From assembly GCF_029892045.1 (NCBI RefSeq), contig NZ_CP120368.1:60001-124000 (forward strand): 64,000 nucleotides of DNA. The letters run 5' to 3'. Of the stretch, positions 11,871 through 21,133 are shown one piece after another. Position numbers and translations under genes: made by a program. Every line of letters begins with the position of its first letter. Position 1 is the stretch's first letter. Source of the DNA: Sinorhizobium numidicum (GTDB lineage: Bacteria > Pseudomonadota > Alphaproteobacteria > Rhizobiales > Rhizobiaceae). The notes beneath the pieces were generated by a model. That model searched no databases, was not told the origin of the DNA, and saw nothing but the letters and a program-made list of their open reading frames with translations.

Positions 11871-13199
11871 GTGAGCAAAAGTCACCATCCGCCGGTCCGC
11901 ACGAAGCCCGTTCCGTCTATCAAGATGGCTCAAGGCATTCTGGTGGCCGCGGCTCTGATAGGTTTTCTGCCTGGATGCGCGAGCCGCCCCACGGGCGTGC
12001 TGCAGCCGGTGGCGGCGGCACCGTCGGCCAACAAGGTGGAGATGCTGGTTGCGACGATGCGGGGCCGCTCGGAAAACCCCGGCGAAATGTTCAGCGGCGA
12101 GCGTGCGCTTCATCCGGCCTTTGCGGAGATCACCGTGTCGATCCCGCCCGACGAGGTTCGCAAGGAGGGCGAGGTCGCCTGGCCGCGCAGGCTTCCGCCG
12201 AATCCGGCCACGGATTTCGCAACGCTCAAGGCTGCGGAGGTCGACCGGCCGGCCGCCGAGAAGTGGCTGAGCAGTTCCGTGCGCAGGAGCCCGGACCGCA
12301 GCGTTCTCGTCTTCATCCATGGTTTCAACAACCATTTCGAGGATGCCGTCTTCCGTTTCGCCCAGATCGTCCACGATTCGGGTGCCCGGAGTGTCCCGGT
12401 GCTGGCGACATGGCCGTCGCGCGGCAGTCTTCTCGCTTATGGCTATGATCGCGAAAGCGCCAACTACACGCGCAATGCCGTCGAAAACCTGTTCCAGTAT
12501 CTGGCGCGCGATCCGGAGGTCAAGGAAGTCTCAGTCCTGGCGCATTCGATGGGCAACTGGCTGGCGCTGGAGTCCTTGCGCCAGATGGCCATCCGCAATG
12601 ACGGGCTGCCGGCCAAGTTCAAGAACGTCATGCTCGCAGCACCCGATGTCGATGTGGACGTCTTTCGCTCGCAGATCGCCGACATGGGCCGGCAGCGCCC
12701 GCGTTTCACGCTGTTCGTTTCGCGCGATGATCGTGCACTCGCTGTTTCCAGGCGGGTTTGGGGCAATGTCTCCCGCCTGGGAGCGATCGATCCGGAGCAG
12801 TCCCCGTACAAGGAGGAACTGGCAGCGAACAACATCGGGGTGATTGATCTCACCAAGGTCAAAGCCGGCGACAAACTGCACCACAGCAAGTTCGCGGAAT
12901 CACCCGAGATCGTGCAACTGATCGGCACCCGCCTTTCAACCGGCCAGACATTGACCGACAGCCGGCTGGGGCTTGGCGATCACATCGTCGCGGCAACCGC
13001 CGGGGCGGCGCAGACGGTCGGAACCGCGACCGCCTTGGTCATTGCCGCTCCGGTTGCCGTTGTCGACCAGCACACCCGGCAGAACTATGCCCACCATGTC
13101 GAGGCGCTGGTCGCGCCTTCCGGCCAGGCGGCGCAAAGCACGACGGGTGCCGCGTGCAGCGACAGAAGCCAGATGGGGACTGGAAGTTGCAGCCGGTAA
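11871..13199 (+). CDS. Alpha/beta-hydrolase lipoprotein (DUF900 family)
   Basis: 442 residues if translation starts at GTG 11871; an ATG at 11925 is the alternative. The first start gives the basic residues a lipoprotein signal needs before the hydrophobic run and lipobox FLPGC. The catalytic core matches DUF900 hydrolases: VLVFIHGFNNHFEDAVFRF (oxyanion HGF), nucleophile elbow VLAHSMGNW (Ser in HSMG), and the following MLAAPDVDVD strand. The likely catalytic His is in KLHHSKF. The C-terminal ~80 residues are low-complexity Ala/Thr. A membrane-anchored esterase/lipase-like enzyme is inferred; substrate unknown. Confidence 0.8.
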   Translation: MSKSHHPPVRTKPVPSIKMAQGILVAAALIGFLPGCASRPTGVLQPVAAAPSANKVEMLVATMRGRSENPGEMFSGERALHPAFAEITVSIPPDEVRKEGEVAWPRRLPPNPATDFATLKAAEVDRPAAEKWLSSSVRRSPDRSVLVFIHGFNNHFEDAVFRFAQIVHDSGARSVPVLATWPSRGSLLAYGYDRESANYTRNAVENLFQYLARDPEVKEVSVLAHSMGNWLALESLRQMAIRNDGLPAKFKNVMLAAPDVDVDVFRSQIADMGRQRPRFTLFVSRDDRALAVSRRVWGNVSRLGAIDPEQSPYKEELAANNIGVIDLTKVKAGDKLHHSKFAESPEIVQLIGTRLSTGQTLTDSRLGLGDHIVAATAGAAQTVGTATALVIAAPVAVVDQHTRQNYAHHVEALVAPSGQAAQSTTGAACSDRSQMGTGSCSR

Positions 13200-13315
13200 T
13201 GACGCCTAACGAAACGTGTCAAAAATTGTTTGGCCGAATCACGGCGCGCGATCATGATCACGCCGGAGAGTTGAATTCGCGCCTCACAGCGGAACGAACT
13301 TTTGTCGGGGGAATA

Positions 13316-14107
13316 ATGACATCTTGCCTCATTCGAACTCTGGCGTCCGTCGGAAGCCTTCTGTGCGCCGGCAGCGCTATCGCCGCGGACATCCATTCGC
13401 CAATGACGCCGCAGGTTCAACAGACCACGACCGAGAACGGCTGGACGTTCTCCTTTGCACCCTATTTCTGGGCGGCGGGGCTCTCGGGCGACGTCGCACA
13501 GTTCGGATTGCCGAAAGCCCATGTCGACGCCAGCTTCAGCGACATCTTCGATCATCTCGATTTCGGCGCGATGGCGATCGGTGAGGCCCGTTACGGCCCC
13601 TACAGCATTTTCGGCGACGTGATGTACACGAAAATCTCCGGCCAAGCTGGTACCCCGAGGGGGATTCTTGCAACCGACGTCGAGCTCTCGTCCGAGACTT
13701 TCGCGGGATTGCTTGGGGCGGGCTATGCGATCTTTGAAGACGGTTCCGCGCGGCTGGATGTCGTCGGTGGCCTGCGCGTCTGGTCCGTCGAAAGCGAGCT
13801 CTCCTTCAGGGGCGGTATTCTCGACGGGCGTTCCAGAACGGACGACGCGACCTGGGTGGACGGGTTGGCCGGCTTTCGCGGCACCTATGCGCTCACGCCC
13901 GAGATTTACCTAACCGGATGGGGGCTTGTCGGCGCCGGCGGTGCGGATCTGGACTGGGACGTCGCGGCGGCGATCGGCTACCGGTTCAGCGACACCGTTT
14001 CGGCCGTGGCCGGCTACCGCGCCCTGGGGGTCGACTACAGCAATGACGGATTCGTCTTCGACGTCGTGCAGCAGGGCCCGATCCTCGGGCTTGTGGTGCG
14101 ATTCTAG
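13316..14107 (+). CDS. Outer-membrane beta-barrel protein
   Basis: 263 residues from the ATG at 13316, which follows GGGGG. It has a signal peptide (LASVGSLLCAGSAIAAD, cleavage after AIA). The mature protein is built of alternating amphipathic strands (WTFSFAPYFWAAGLSGDVA; AIGEARYGPYSIFGDVMYT; LTGWGLVGAGGADLDWDVAA) and ends in an aromatic residue (GLVVRF), the outer-membrane insertion signal. The strand count fits an 8-stranded porin/Omp25-like barrel. It follows the hydrolase lipoprotein after about 115 bases with no visible terminator. Confidence 0.85.
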   Translation: MTSCLIRTLASVGSLLCAGSAIAADIHSPMTPQVQQTTTENGWTFSFAPYFWAAGLSGDVAQFGLPKAHVDASFSDIFDHLDFGAMAIGEARYGPYSIFGDVMYTKISGQAGTPRGILATDVELSSETFAGLLGAGYAIFEDGSARLDVVGGLRVWSVESELSFRGGILDGRSRTDDATWVDGLAGFRGTYALTPEIYLTGWGLVGAGGADLDWDVAAAIGYRFSDTVSAVAGYRALGVDYSNDGFVFDVVQQGPILGLVVRF

Positions 14108-14158
14108 GGCCGCCCCTGTTGACCCGTCGTAGACGCGCCAAAAATCTGAAGGGCACGC

Positions 14159-14611
14159 ATGGAGCCGCCACCAATCGTGGATGATTTTGCGTCGATCATC
14201 CAAACATCCCTCGCACCTGTCTTTCTCCTTGCCGGGACGGCCGGGTTCGTGAGCGTCTACGCGACTAGGCTCGGCCGGGTATCGGATCGCGTGAATGAGG
14301 TGGGGGACAAGGACGAGCAGAGCGAGGCGCGGCGCACGCAACTCGCTTATCTGCGGCGACGGACGCTCGCCCTGGAGATAGCGGTCGGCTTAGGGACACT
14401 GGCTGCGATCTGTACCGGCTGTGCGATCCTGAATCTGCTGGCTGGTGCGCTCGCGTTCGGTTTCCGCGAGGAAAATCTCTTCTGGTTCTTCGGCGGGGCG
14501 ATAGTCTCGCTCATCGGCTCGCTCGTGGCGTTCCTGTTTGAAATGCTCGCCGCCGGACGGAACATGCTGCGCCAGATGCGCAGCGACAAGCCAACCCTCG
14601 AGGGAGATTGA
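14159..14611 (+). CDS. DUF2721-family membrane protein
   Basis: 150 residues with three hydrophobic segments: about 12-35 (SLAPVFLLAGTAGFVSVYAT), 71-97 (LEIAVGLGTLAAICTGCAIL) and 105-128 (FWFFGGAIVSLIGSLVAFLF). Between the first two lies a conserved basic loop, TRLGRVSDRVNEV. This pattern defines DUF2721, a widespread small inner-membrane family with no assigned function. It sits 51 bases after the beta-barrel gene. Only a weak ribosome-binding site (GAAGG) precedes the ATG. Confidence 0.85.
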   Translation: MEPPPIVDDFASIIQTSLAPVFLLAGTAGFVSVYATRLGRVSDRVNEVGDKDEQSEARRTQLAYLRRRTLALEIAVGLGTLAAICTGCAILNLLAGALAFGFREENLFWFFGGAIVSLIGSLVAFLFEMLAAGRNMLRQMRSDKPTLEGD

Positions 14612-14734
14612 CTGTCTCGCTACGAGGGCAGCCGGCGGGCACCCGCGGCGATCTCCGCACGCAGCGCTAGATCAATGGCGCTTCCGGTGCCCACAGCCGG
14701 GACGCGTTCGGCAGATGTAAGCGATGTTGCAGGC

Positions 14735-15385
14735 CTAGAGCCGCGGCTGAATGGCGTCATTCCGATCCAGCCTGCGGACGTTCTGCAAGGCATCCCTGAG
14801 CCGCGATGCGTACTCTGTTTCCCGCCCTGCGCACGCTGCCTTCCAGCAATAGCCTACGCCGAGCTCCCGTCCCACCTGCATCACGTCTATCGCGCGTCCC
14901 TTGTAAACGAAGCTCGAATCTGGGCGACGACGCTAAGCGCTGACACTTTCGAGAGGTCGGTGATGATGTCTTCAGTGATGCCGTCGCTGAAGTATTCCTG
15001 CTCCGCATCGCCGCTCATGTTGGTGAACGGCAGGACTGCGATCGACGCGCCTTCGCCATTTGTGGAGGTTGCCGCCGCAGCAGGCCATGTCCGGGGCGTG
15101 TCGCGCCATGGAATGTCCGAGGCGCGCCATGTGGACCCGTATCGGCCGCTCGATGTTCTTCACGGTATGTTCACCGAAATCCTCGAACTCGGCCGCAAAC
15201 TTGCTGCCGATGTGCTCGCATACGATACCGGAGATCGCGACGCCGCCGGGATCGGCGAGCGATTGCAGGCGCGCCGCGACATTGACCCCGTCACCATAGA
15301 TGTCCTCACCGTCAACGATGATGTAACCGAGATTGATACCGATACGATAGACAAGGCGGCTGTTCTCGGCCTCCTGAGTTCTCGA
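14735..15385 (-). pseudogene. Remnant of a class III adenylate/guanylate cyclase with TolB-like linker
   Basis: Reading the minus strand and switching frames recovers consecutive parts of a cyclase. From about 15375 down to 15110: RIGINLGYIIVDGEDIYGDG, VNVAARLQSLADPGGVAISG and the end of the catalytic domain (KNIERPIRVHMA). After a frame change near 15060-15110: SIAVLPFTNMSGDAEQEYF and SDGITEDIITDLSKVSALSV (to about 14900). After a stop and another shift: the LLEGSVRRAGNRVRIAAQ motif near 14800. The start of the catalytic domain and the whole TPR tail are absent. At least two frameshifts, an internal stop and both-end truncation show a dead gene. Confidence 0.8.
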
Positions 15386-15764
15386 GCAAACGCTTCACAA
15401 CGACGGAAATCCGCCAGCCGGCCCCCAGAAAACCGCCGCCGAACAAACCCGCCGCACAGCGGCAACCTAAAAGTCGCCCGGAAAAGCAGCGTAGAAGCAA
15501 AAGCTCGAAGGCCGCCATCGCCGCGATGCTGGAGTCAATGCAGTTTGAACCGGCGTCATCAGTGGGCGTAGGTGCAGGCGCTTTCATGACTTCCACTCTC
15601 GTGCCCCGCTTTGAAGCTCCCGAAACAGGCGCCGTTTCTACGGCATCATCACTGGCCTTTAGCCGCGAAGCTCGTCTCTCCAAGCAATCGCCAGAATATG
15701 CCAGACGGCGAGCACCCCATGGCGTGCGCGCCGCACACAAAAACGCCCGTCCGTCCCTCGTGGC
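15386..15764 (+). other. Intergenic stretch without a supported gene
   Basis: About 380 bases between the cyclase remnant and the stress promoter of the pyruvyl-transferase operon. A minus-strand frame could encode a small Leu/Gly-rich product starting near 15588, but it runs into the cyclase remnant in the wrong frame and has no recognisable family. Parts may be further cyclase debris. Confidence 0.4.
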
Positions 15765-15789
15765 GGAACCTGCTTTGACGCAACTCGTT
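15765..15789 (+). promoter_or_regulatory. EcfG/RpoE2-type promoter of the pyruvyl-transferase operon
   Basis: GGAAC (15765-15769), 16 bases, then CGTT (15786-15789), an exact match to the alphaproteobacterial general-stress promoter pattern. It lies 35 bases before the TTG start at 15824. Confidence 0.8.
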
Positions 15790-15823
15790 AGGTGCCTGAG
15801 TCGTCCGCGAAGAGGTACGTCTG

Positions 15824-16888
15824 TTGCATCAACTGGGTGTGCTGACCTTTCATCAATGCATCAATTACGGATCGTTCTGGCAGACGCGCTGCCTGGTCGA
15901 TGGTCTTCGTGCGTACGGAGCGGATCCTGTCATTCTCAATCATCACTCCGATCGCATTCGCCGCGCCGAGTGGCGCTGCGCGCTGCAACCGCTCCTGCCG
16001 GTGGGGACGAAGCGTGAGGATTTTCCGCTGTATGCGTCGAAGATCAGGAAGTTTGTCGAGGCCTTTGCGTCGCTTCCGCTTACCCCTCCGTTCGCGCTCG
16101 ACAATCCGGCCGATCTTGAAGACTTCGATCTCGTCATCGTCGGCAGCGACGAAGTGTGGAATCTCCGTCATCCCTGGTATGGAGGATATCCGCTGTTCTA
16201 TGGCGAAGGGCTCGCGGCGCGCCGGCTGGCATCTTACGCTGCAACATTCGGCAGCTATCCTGCGTCCAAGGGGCTCGAGAGTTACTGGGCGGACAGCCTG
16301 CGGAAATTCGACGACATTTCCGTTCGTGACGAGAATTCACGAAGTATCATAAAGGACGCGCTCGGGCTCGAACCCACACTTGTCCTCGATCCTTGCCTCC
16401 AGTTTCCCGAAACCATCCCGCGCAGTCAGGACGACAGCTGCGTCTCGTCCTATCTCGCCGTCTATGGGCACTCGTTTCCATACTGGTTTCAGCAGGCGGT
16501 TCGCCGCTCTGCGGCATCGCATTCCGTCTCCGTCGTCAGCATAGGATACCGCAACGATTGGGCAGATGCCCAATGGATCGACGCAGGGCCCGATGATTTC
16601 GCCCGGTTCATTGCGGGCGCCCGTGCGATCGCCACGAACTTCTTTCACGGCTGCGTGTTTTCGCTCGTCAACACCAAGCCTTTCGTCTGCGTCCTCTCCG
16701 ATTATCGTTGCCACAAGATCCACGATCTGGCGCAGATGGTACGGGCGGAGCGACACGTGGTCTCGGAGGAGACGCCGCAGGCGGACTATGACGCGCTCCT
16801 TGGCGGGGCTCCGGATCCGGTCACCGCAGACCAGCTGGCGAGCCTTCGCCTGCGTTCGAGGACGTATTTGAACAATGTCCTCAATTGA
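15824..16888 (+). CDS. Polysaccharide pyruvyl transferase family protein
   Basis: 354 residues from a TTG start with AGAGG ahead. The family pattern is clear: an N-terminal THQCINYGSFWQTRCLVDGL (the N-Y-G-S/N-x-L/WQ motif), FDLVIVGSDEVWNLRHPWYG (conserved GSDExW), SYAATFGSY, FDDISVRDENSRSII, LVLDPCLQF, and a C-terminal IATNFFHGCVFSLVNTKPFV (H-G loop). These enzymes move pyruvyl or related groups onto sugars of exopolysaccharides or wall glycans. The next gene overlaps by 14 bases and encodes an FrhB-like protein, a pairing often seen in polysaccharide clusters. A stress-type promoter lies just upstream. Confidence 0.88.
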   Translation: MHQLGVLTFHQCINYGSFWQTRCLVDGLRAYGADPVILNHHSDRIRRAEWRCALQPLLPVGTKREDFPLYASKIRKFVEAFASLPLTPPFALDNPADLEDFDLVIVGSDEVWNLRHPWYGGYPLFYGEGLAARRLASYAATFGSYPASKGLESYWADSLRKFDDISVRDENSRSIIKDALGLEPTLVLDPCLQFPETIPRSQDDSCVSSYLAVYGHSFPYWFQQAVRRSAASHSVSVVSIGYRNDWADAQWIDAGPDDFARFIAGARAIATNFFHGCVFSLVNTKPFVCVLSDYRCHKIHDLAQMVRAERHVVSEETPQADYDALLGGAPDPVTADQLASLRLRSRTYLNNVLN

Positions 16889-18293
16889 TCCGCCGTCAGA
16901 TGCCGTTCCGCTCGGTCCAAAGGAGATCGTGAAGTCCGGCCTGTGTATCGGCTGCGGCGCCTGTGCCGCGCAGATACCGGGTAACGCAGCCCGAATGCGG
17001 CTCGACCGCTATGGCGAGTTCAAGCCGGCCGCACCCAGCAGGCGGGCCGAAAGCGAGATGCCGGGTTTCGCGCATATCTGCCCGTTCTCGCCACGTTCCC
17101 ATGATGAAGACGAACTTGCCGCCGAGCGTTTTCCCTCGGCCAAACACCGTGACCCGCTGATCGGCCGGTTCGAGGCCGCCTATGTCGGCTATGTGCGCGA
17201 GCAAGACTTTCGGGCCGTCGGCAGTTCCGGAGGTATGGCAAGCTGGATGGCGGCTGAGCTTCTTGACCGGAAGCTGGTCGATGGCGTCGCTCATGTGGTC
17301 CCCGTAGCTGTCTCGGATGACCGCGGCGACCTCTTCCGCTACCAGATATCGCGCACGACCGGGGACGTGCGCGGAGGCGCAAAGTCGCGTTATCACCCCG
17401 TGGAACTCTCGGCAGTTCTTGCCGAGATCAAAGCCTGGCCGGGACGCTATGCGATCGTCGGAATCCCGTGCTTCATCAAGGCGGTGCATCTCCTTCGCAT
17501 GCAGGATTCCCTGCTTCGCGAGCGCATTGTCTTTACGCTCGGCCTCTTCTGCGGACACATGAAGAGCGCGCGCTTCGTCGAGAGCTTCGCATGGCAGATG
17601 GGTGCGACGATGGAAGCGGTGGAGAGCGCGGATTATAGGCTTAAAGACCCACGCAGACCGGCAAATTGGTACACCGCGCAATTGCGCCTCAAAGATGGGC
17701 GTACTCGCAGCAAGGATTGGTGGCATCTCGCCGATGGCGACTGGGGTGCCGGCTTTTTCCAGAATTCAGCCTGCAACTTCTGCGACGATGTCACGGCGGA
17801 AACCGCGGACATTTCGTTCGGGGACGCTTGGGTGGAACCTTACTCGTCCGACGGTCGCGGCACGAATGTCGTCGTCGTTCGCTCTCCTCTGCTGCACGGC
17901 GTCATCAGTGGTGCCATCGCTGAGGGCCGGCTGGAGCTCACGGAGGTTGACAGCGAATTCGTCGTCCGAACGCAGGCCGCCGGCTTCAGGCAACGGCGGG
18001 AGGGCCTCTCCTTTCGCTTGAGCTGGCCACGTTTGGGAGTGCAGCCGAAGAAACGCGTCGCGCCTCGATGCCGGGGCCTGCCCGCCAGACGCATGCTGAT
18101 CTACTGGATGCGCGCTCGGATCAGCGCCTGGAGCCATCGCATGTTCTGGCTTTCCCGGCTGCTTGGCACGCCGAGGCTCTACATTCGCTGGGCCCGAGCT
18201 GTGCTCGCCCTTTACCAAGCTATCACCTATTCGCGAGGGTGGCTCGGAGCGATGGTCGGCGCGGGACGTCGCGACGAGGATGAGAACGGTTGA
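16875..18293 (+). CDS. FrhB-like iron-sulfur/flavin protein (coenzyme F420 hydrogenase beta-subunit family)
   Basis: 472 residues. The N-terminus carries a ferredoxin-like cluster motif, Cys24-x2-Cys27-x2-Cys30 (LCIGCGACAAQIP), with a fourth Cys at 69 (HICPF). The FrhB N- and C-domains follow: YVREQDFRAVGSSGGMASWM, YAIVGIPCFIKAVHLL, TLGLFCGHMKS, then NSACNFCDDVTAETADISFG with further Cys. F420-independent members of this family are common in glycan clusters next to pyruvyl transferases, where they are thought to reduce or modify a nucleotide sugar; that role is inferred. The C-terminal ~70 residues are basic and Trp-rich, possibly membrane-associated. Its 3' end overlaps the convergent glycosidase gene. 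Confidence 0.85.
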   Translation: MSSIDPPSDAVPLGPKEIVKSGLCIGCGACAAQIPGNAARMRLDRYGEFKPAAPSRRAESEMPGFAHICPFSPRSHDEDELAAERFPSAKHRDPLIGRFEAAYVGYVREQDFRAVGSSGGMASWMAAELLDRKLVDGVAHVVPVAVSDDRGDLFRYQISRTTGDVRGGAKSRYHPVELSAVLAEIKAWPGRYAIVGIPCFIKAVHLLRMQDSLLRERIVFTLGLFCGHMKSARFVESFAWQMGATMEAVESADYRLKDPRRPANWYTAQLRLKDGRTRSKDWWHLADGDWGAGFFQNSACNFCDDVTAETADISFGDAWVEPYSSDGRGTNVVVVRSPLLHGVISGAIAEGRLELTEVDSEFVVRTQAAGFRQRREGLSFRLSWPRLGVQPKKRVAPRCRGLPARRMLIYWMRARISAWSHRMFWLSRLLGTPRLYIRWARAVLALYQAITYSRGWLGAMVGAGRRDEDENG

Positions 18294-19213
18294 CGGTTTC
18301 CGGCTCGATCAATCGATGTCGCTGAGGCCGGTGCATAGCGGGCGGTCATCTCGGCACAGAATTCGGCAAATTCCTCCGGCACGATCGGCGCGCTGGTGTG
18401 GTGCGGCGCCAAGCCCCTATGCTCCGGCGTGAAACAGAAGGTGATGGTGACCTCGAAATCTTCGAGAGCTTTCATCTGGCGATCGAACCATTCAAGCGCA
18501 TTTGGACGGAACCGGTCGGCCCAGGAGAGGCCGGTGCGGAGATAGGTCACGCCCAACCGCTTCATCCACGAAACCGCCTCGTCGAGCCGAGGGTCCTCGA
18601 AATGGAACCATTGCACCAGACCGACGTCCGGTGTCTGCCGGGCAAATTCGTCAAGAGCAAGCTTCGGCGAGCCGTCCTCGCGCAACAAGCCCATATAGAA
18701 ATGCCGATAGTAGGACGAGCCTTCCGCTTCTTTGTGGCGGGTCGTCACTTCCCAGGTGTGCGGCAGATCATAGAGGCTGTACCATTGAATCCGCTCCGCC
18801 GTGCCCTTCAGCAGTTCCGCCGTTCGTTTTAGCCCCCAGAGCTGCACCTCTTCGGCGCCGAAGCTCGATACGCCGACCTCGCTCACCCAGATCGGCAGAT
18901 CCGTGACGGCTCGTAGTTCATCGAGCTTCTGCGGCCATTCATGTATCTGCCAAAGATTCCAGTCGAGCGGAAAACCGTGAGCGGCCACGGCATCGACATG
19001 GTCGAGCACACCATAATCCTTCATAAGGGTCATGAAGGCGGGATCAATCGGGGAAATGCCGCCGAGCACCCTGCTGAGACGAGGATTGATGGTGCGGATC
19101 GCGTCCGCAGCCAATTTTGCCATATGCGCAAAGCGGCTCCAGTCGGGGTCGATCTCAGGATCCCAATGGGATTTGTTGTTCGGCTCGTTCCAGATCATCG
19201 CGGCTTCGATCAT
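18227..19213 (-). CDS. Clan GH-A glycosidase-like protein (beta-xylosidase type), circularly permuted
   Basis: 328 residues from an ATG with GGAG upstream, so the short N-terminus looks native. Residues 1-200 hold the second half of a TIM barrel: the acid/base motif IWNEPNN (Glu10), HPRL-type strand VLGGISPIDP, VDAVAAHGFPLDW, and the nucleophile strand PIWVSEVGVSSFG (Glu112). Residues 200-295 then hold what is normally the first half: MKRLGVTYLRTGLSWADRF, MKALEDFEVTITFCFTPEH, FAEFCAEMTARYAP. In GH39-like enzymes this block precedes the WNEP strand. The last ~35 residues are low-complexity and overlap the FrhB-like gene on the other strand. Hydrolytic activity on xylosides is inferred only. 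Confidence 0.75.
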   Translation of the reverse strand: MIEAAMIWNEPNNKSHWDPEIDPDWSRFAHMAKLAADAIRTINPRLSRVLGGISPIDPAFMTLMKDYGVLDHVDAVAAHGFPLDWNLWQIHEWPQKLDELRAVTDLPIWVSEVGVSSFGAEEVQLWGLKRTAELLKGTAERIQWYSLYDLPHTWEVTTRHKEAEGSSYYRHFYMGLLREDGSPKLALDEFARQTPDVGLVQWFHFEDPRLDEAVSWMKRLGVTYLRTGLSWADRFRPNALEWFDRQMKALEDFEVTITFCFTPEHRGLAPHHTSAPIVPEEFAEFCAEMTARYAPASATSIDRAGNRQPFSSSSRRPAPTIAPSHPRE

Positions 19214-19288
19214 AAGTGGTCTCCGATATACCGCCTCATTTGTCTTCGGTTGCGTCTCTCGGGATATGCTGGTGCCTCACCCGCTCTT

Positions 19289-19888
19289 TCAAGGTACGAT
19301 TTCATTCAGCGTCAGAACCTTGGCGCCCCAGTCCCCCGTCGCGACGATCGAGATTGAGGCCGGCGCGATATCGAAGCGCTGCCATGCATCCGTCGGCAGT
19401 CCGAGGATGTGGCAGACGGCGGTTTTGATGACGTCAGCGTGGCTGACAAGGACGACTTTTCTGTCTTCGGCGCGTTCTGCGAGCGTTGCGATCAGATCCA
19501 TTATGCGCGACTGTACGTCCAGCATAGTTTCGCCGCCCGGAGCGCGCATCAGGCTGCGCATGCTGTTCCATCGACCCCAGAGCGGATCGGCATTGAGCAC
19601 CTCGAAAGTCTTGCCGGACCAGGCGCCGAAGTCCACCTCATCCAGAGCATCGGTCGTTTCTACGCGAGCTATCCCGGAGGCGGCGGCGATAGCGGCCGCC
19701 GTTTCCTCGCTGCGCTTGCGCGGGCTTGCGTAAATCGAAGCGATATTCTCGCGCGCCATACGCGTCGCCAGGCGCTCGGCTTGATCGCGGCCTTGGCTCC
19801 CCAGCGAAACATCGCTGGTTCGACCGGCGAGGAAATTGCCGAGATTGTCATGAGCGGCGTGACGCACCAGAAAGAACGTGGTCGTCAC
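19289..19888 (-). CDS. Histidine phosphatase family protein
   Basis: 199 residues. The phospho-acceptor motif is FLVRHAAHD near residue 6 (RHA where RHG is usual). Other hallmarks are the second catalytic Arg in [13 protein letters not shown], the acid in [16 protein letters not shown], and the C-terminal [19 protein letters not shown] with the second catalytic His. These enzymes hydrolyse small phosphoesters. Its start overlaps the stop of the inositol-phosphate synthase gene by 4 bases (ATGA), so the natural guess is a phosphatase releasing free inositol or acting on a downstream sugar phosphate. That is context-based inference. Confidence 0.88.
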   Translation of the reverse strand: MTTTFFLVRHAAHDNLGNFLAGRTSDVSLGSQGRDQAERLATRMARENIASIYASPRKRSEETAAAIAAASGIARVETTDALDEVDFGAWSGKTFEVLNADPLWGRWNSMRSLMRAPGGETMLDVQSRIMDLIATLAERAEDRKVVLVSHADVIKTAVCHILGLPTDAWQRFDIAPASISIVATGDWGAKVLTLNEIVP

Positions 19889-20988
19889 TCTGCCGCCCCC
19901 AACAAAGCGCCCGTGTCGCCGGCGATGAAATCCTCCAGATGCCTGCGCGCTTCGGCGTCAGTGAATTGGCGGGGCGGAGACTTCATGAAGTAGCTCGACG
20001 GCGCGATCAACGGGCCGCCGATATCGCGGTCGATCGCCAGCTTCGCGCAGCGAACCGCGTCGATGACGACGCCGGCGGAGTTCGGCGAATCCCAGACTTC
20101 GAGCTTGAGTTCGACGTTGAGCGGCACGCTGCCGAATGTCGTGCCTTCGACGCGGATATAGGCGAACTTGCGATCGGCAAGCCATGGCACATGGTCGCTC
20201 GGCCCGACATGAATATCACCGGGCGAAAGCGTTACGTCCATCTGGCTGATGACGGACTGCGTCTTGGAAACCTTCTTCGATTCCAGCCGCTCGCGCTCCA
20301 GCATGTTGAGGAAGTCGGTATTACCGCCGAAATTGAGCTGGTAGGTCCTGTCGATGCGCACGCCGCGATCGCGAAACAGATTGGCGAGCAGGCGATGGAC
20401 GATGGTTGCGCCGACCTGGCTCTTGATGTCGTCGCCAATCAGCGGCAGGCGACGCTCGGTGAATTTCCTTTGCCACGACTTGTCCGAGGCAATGAAGACC
20501 GGAATGCAGTTGATAAAGCCGCAGCCGGCGGCAAGCGCCTGCTCCGCATACCAGCGCGTCGCCACCTCAGAGCCGACCGGCAGATAGGAGACCACAACAT
20601 CCGTTTCGCTCTGCCGCAGGATATGCGAGACGTCGACGGCGGGTTCGTCCGATTCTTCGATTTCCTCCCGGAGATATCGTCCGATACCGTCGAGCGTCCG
20701 GCCGCGCTGGACGAAAACGCCGGTCGGAGCGACCTCTGCGAAACGATAGGTATTGTTCAGCGGGGCATAAATCGCTTCCGCTACATCGCGGCCGACCTTT
20801 GATGCGGCAACGTCGAAAGCCGCGGAAACTTCGATGTCGCGAATGCGACACCCGCCGAGATTCGCATGCATCAGCCCGGGAACCGGCTCGTCCTCGCTGG
20901 CATCTCGATAGAAAGTCAGGCCCTGGACGAGGGAAGACGCGCAGTTCCCGATCCCGACCAGCCCGATACGAATGGATTTCGATCGCAT
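19885..20988 (-). CDS. Myo-inositol-1-phosphate synthase
   Basis: 367 residues from the ATG at 20988 (GGGAG nine bases before). NAD-binding loop [17 protein letters not shown], conserved [39 protein letters not shown], the catalytic region [19 protein letters not shown] with its Lys, and [12 protein letters not shown] are all characteristic of the shorter prokaryotic inositol-phosphate synthase branch. The enzyme makes 1D-myo-inositol-3-phosphate from glucose-6-phosphate. Most rhizobia use inositol as a carbon source, so a synthase inside a glycan cluster points to an inositol-containing product. It leads an operon with the phosphatase and permuted glycosidase, behind a stress-type promoter. 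Confidence 0.92.
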   Translation of the reverse strand: MRSKSIRIGLVGIGNCASSLVQGLTFYRDASEDEPVPGLMHANLGGCRIRDIEVSAAFDVAASKVGRDVAEAIYAPLNNTYRFAEVAPTGVFVQRGRTLDGIGRYLREEIEESDEPAVDVSHILRQSETDVVVSYLPVGSEVATRWYAEQALAAGCGFINCIPVFIASDKSWQRKFTERRLPLIGDDIKSQVGATIVHRLLANLFRDRGVRIDRTYQLNFGGNTDFLNMLERERLESKKVSKTQSVISQMDVTLSPGDIHVGPSDHVPWLADRKFAYIRVEGTTFGSVPLNVELKLEVWDSPNSAGVVIDAVRCAKLAIDRDIGGPLIAPSSYFMKSPPRQFTDAEARRHLEDFIAGDTGALLGAAE

Positions 20989-21024
20989 ATCTGCCGCTCC
21001 CGCTAGCATCTACAATGCTTGCCA

Positions 21025-21049
21025 AACCCGCTCCGCGCGGATTGGTTCC
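21025..21049 (-). promoter_or_regulatory. EcfG/RpoE2-type promoter of the inositol-phosphate synthase operon
   Basis: On the minus strand, GGAAC (complement of 21045-21049), 16 bases, then GGTT (ending at 21025). It lies 36 bases before the ATG at 20988. Confidence 0.78.
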
Positions 21050-21133
21050 TTGATGGCCACCGGAGGTTGGCGACGGATCGAAACCGCTCGTCCATGCGTT
21101 CAGCATTTTTTCGAGCCGATGAGGATGAGGAGC

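Noticed and set aside
13292..13316. GGAAC before the outer-membrane barrel gene
   Set aside because: No TT at the required spacing; the ATG follows too closely.
15312..15740. Minus-strand 142-codon ORF with a Leu/Gly-rich segment
   Set aside because: It overlaps the cyclase remnant in another frame and shows no domain; too weak to call.
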